Part shown: positions 5,999 to 7,287 of the stretch, one piece after another
Layout: each line of letters opens with the position of its first letter
How positions within the stretch are numbered: the stretch's first letter is position 1
Origin: Bacteroidota bacterium
Lineage (GTDB): Bacteria; Bacteroidota; Bacteroidia; Chitinophagales; Chitinophagaceae
DNA: 7,287 nucleotides
NCBI GenBank assembly: GCA_023433755.1
Contig: JAEYUA010000108.1
Span: 1-7,287, forward strand
Direction of reading: 5' to 3'
Made by a program: the position numbers and the translations under genes
Notes under the pieces: generated by a model
The model's input: the letters and a program-made list of their open reading frames with translations, nothing else
Told to the model about the DNA's origin: nothing
The model's database searches: none

Positions 5999-6002
5999 TT
6001 GG

Positions 6003-6010
6003 CAAATTTA
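6003..6010 (-). promoter_or_regulatory. -7 promoter element of lipB (near-leaderless)
   Basis: Reading the minus strand, TAAATTTG is an exact TAnnTTTG match ending four bases before the lipB ATG (5998). If the element is centred near -7, as in characterised Bacteroides promoters, transcription would start at about 5999, giving essentially no 5' leader. No -33 TTG is evident, so its strength is uncertain. An alternative is a longer transcript from further upstream. Confidence 0.45.
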
Positions 6011-6025
6011 CCCCGTTTCACTGCG

Positions 6026-6033
6026 TATTTTTG
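6026..6033 (+). promoter_or_regulatory. -7 promoter element of the pseudouridine synthase gene
   Basis: TATTTTTG is an exact TAnnTTTG match that ends eight bases before the ATG at 6042, predicting a leader of about five bases. A TTTG at 5998-6001 could be the -33 element, but the 24-base gap to the TA is longer than usual. It sits back to back with the lipB element in the same 43-bp spacer. Confidence 0.5.
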
Positions 6034-6041
6034 CAGCTTCT

Positions 6042-7103
6042 ATGAACCAGGATGATTTGAGTCAACAACAGGTAGAGGAAGGGGGCGAAACAAGCGATGC
6101 CCTCTATGAGCGATTTGTATTCAATGCCGACAAGGGACAGGAGCCTTACCGCATCGATAAATTCCTGATGAACCGCATTGAGGGCGCCACCAGAAACAAA
6201 TTACAACAGGCCATCAATGCCGGGCTGGTGCTGGTGAACCAGAAAGAAGTCAAGCAGAATTACAAGATCAAGGCTTTTGACCAGATCACGGTTTATTCAG
6301 ACCTCTCACCCGAATCTACCGATGTGGTTCCTGAAAAAATGGAGCTCAACATTGTATACGAGGATGATGATATCCTGGTAATTAATAAACCAGCGGGCAT
6401 GGTGGTGCATCCCGGCAGTGGCAATTATTCAGGCACCCTGCTCAATGGCGTGGCCTGGTACCTGCAACAGCAACAGCCAGGTGTATCAGAACAAACCCTT
6501 CCCCGTTTTGGACTGGTGCACCGCATTGATAAAAATACCAGCGGCCTGCTGGTGCTGGCTAAAAAAGACAAGGCCATGCGCCATCTTGCCAAACAATTCT
6601 TCGATCATACGGTGAGCCGGAAATACCTGGCATTGGTATGGGGAGATATGGAAAATGAGAACGGCACTATCGTAGCGCATGTAGGCAGGCACCAGCGGTT
6701 CCGCAAACAGTTTGAAGCCTATCCCGAAGGAGATCATGGCAAGGAAGCCATCACACATTATAGCGTGGTTGAAAGATTCAATTATGTTACCCTGGTGCAA
6801 TGTGTACTGGAAACCGGCCGCACCCACCAGATCCGCGTTCATATGAAACATATCGGCCATCCACTCTTCAATGATGATTTTTATGGAGGTGATAAAATTG
6901 TGAAAGGCACGGTGTTCAGCAAATACAAGCAGTTCGTTGAAAACTGTTTCCAGGTTTGTCCACGGCAGGCCCTGCATGCCAAGACCCTTGGATTCATTCA
7001 TCCAACCACTGAAAAGGAAATGTTTTTTGAAACGGAACTGCCTGCAGACATCTCCGCTGTCATTGAAAAATGGAGAGGTTATGTTAAAAACATAAGGGAT
7101 TAA
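6042..7103 (+). CDS. RluA-family 23S rRNA pseudouridine synthase, RluD type
   Basis: This enzyme isomerises uridines in rRNA to pseudouridine; RluD modifies helix 69 of 23S rRNA, which contacts the decoding centre. The 353-residue product has an acidic N-terminal tail (1-30), an S4 RNA-binding domain at about 36-87 ('RIDKFL...NKLQQAINAGLVLVNQK' region), and the RluA-type catalytic domain from about 100 onward. 'HRIDKNTSGLL' (160-170) holds catalytic Asp163. 'ILVINKPAGMVVHPG' (111-125) and 'GRTHQIRVH' (259-267) are the other conserved family motifs. An S4 domain plus this length fits RluD or RluC; RluD is favoured by overall similarity to Bacteroidota proteins of that name, but the target uridines cannot be read from sequence. 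The start directly follows a promoter element, so translation is probably independent of Shine-Dalgarno pairing. Confidence 0.93.
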   Translation: MNQDDLSQQQVEEGGETSDALYERFVFNADKGQEPYRIDKFLMNRIEGATRNKLQQAINAGLVLVNQKEVKQNYKIKAFDQITVYSDLSPESTDVVPEKMELNIVYEDDDILVINKPAGMVVHPGSGNYSGTLLNGVAWYLQQQQPGVSEQTLPRFGLVHRIDKNTSGLLVLAKKDKAMRHLAKQFFDHTVSRKYLALVWGDMENENGTIVAHVGRHQRFRKQFEAYPEGDHGKEAITHYSVVERFNYVTLVQCVLETGRTHQIRVHMKHIGHPLFNDDFYGGDKIVKGTVFSKYKQFVENCFQVCPRQALHAKTLGFIHPTTEKEMFFETELPADISAVIEKWRGYVKNIRD

Positions 7104-7105
7104 TA

Positions 7106-7287
7106 TCAGCGGTTGAAGTCATAAAGAATAGCGGTGAAGATCCCACGCTCCCTTTTTTTGAAAGCCACTTTCCAGTTGCCATTGTAGGTAATGAGTGAAG
7201 GCACCAGCAATTCTTCGAAGCGGGTCATTTTGACTTCCATGTGCACATCAAAATCATAGGCCGGTGTATTGTAGCTGAGGTCATAAT
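7106..7287 (-). CDS. 3' end of an unrecognised minus-strand gene (partial)
   Basis: A minus-strand frame is open from the right window edge to a TGA at 7108-7106 and encodes the last 59 residues of a protein. The tail is mixed in composition, with several aromatic and charged residues ('YDFDVHMEVKMTRFEE', 'NGNWKVAFKKRERG', 'AILYDFNR' at the end). It alternates hydrophobic and polar residues in a way that suggests beta strands, and codon choice resembles the neighbours. The stop lies only 2 bases beyond the pseudouridine synthase stop on the opposite strand. I do not recognise the family from this fragment; the start and most of the gene lie outside the window. Confidence 0.65.
   Translation of the reverse strand, partial: YDLSYNTPAYDFDVHMEVKMTRFEELLVPSLITYNGNWKVAFKKRERGIFTAILYDFNR

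Noticed and set aside
6486..7001. 171-residue minus-strand frame opposite the pseudouridine synthase
   Set aside because: It lies wholly inside a clearly coding gene, has no recognisable domain or promoter, and fits a codon-bias shadow. The same applies to 4590-5075 (minus), 3164-3550 (plus) and 1727-2077 (minus).

Overview
The window looks like a chromosomal segment from a Bacteroidota bacterium, most likely of the Chitinophagaceae type. Four lines of evidence point there. Several genes are preceded by the TAnnTTTG -7 element of that phylum rather than E. coli-like -10 boxes. Shine-Dalgarno sequences are essentially absent. The ECF sigma factor and its partner resemble pairs I recall from that family. 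Secreted proteins show 'SAQD' signal-peptide ends and low-complexity 'ADSI' lipoproteins. No mobile element, CRISPR array, rRNA or tRNA gene was seen.

Left part (1-2643): the first codons of a minus-strand gene, probably a DEAD-box RNA helicase, lie at the left edge. Next come two small minus-strand lipoproteins (289-507 and 553-765), closed by a minus-strand intrinsic terminator at 180-211. Divergent from them is a two-gene plus-strand operon. It encodes an ECF-type sigma factor (about 883-1449, with a non-ATG start) overlapping by one base (TAATG) a 374-residue protein. That protein has an anti-sigma-like cytosolic N-terminus, one membrane span, a coiled coil and a trypsin-like serine protease domain with an intact His/Asp/Ser triad. 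This is the most interesting part of the window: the protease sits where an anti-sigma factor gene normally sits and carries an anti-sigma-like N-terminus. It may be a one-protein envelope-stress sensor. A bidirectional hairpin terminator at 2612-2643 ends the operon.

Middle part (2657-5255): a minus-strand sugar-nucleotidyltransferase-like protein is divergent from a plus-strand PLP enzyme of the ACC deaminase/D-cysteine desulfhydrase family. After that comes a promoter-led plus-strand gene for an exported, fibronectin-III-like protein of unknown function.

Right part (5261-7287): lipB (octanoyltransferase, minus strand) and an RluD-type 23S rRNA pseudouridine synthase (plus strand) diverge from a 43-bp spacer. 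Its two -7 elements would give leaderless or nearly leaderless mRNAs. The 3' end of an unrecognised minus-strand gene runs off the right edge and stops 2 bp from the pseudouridine synthase stop. Apart from the sigma/protease pair and its divergent lipoproteins, the genes are unlinked housekeeping or orphan functions.
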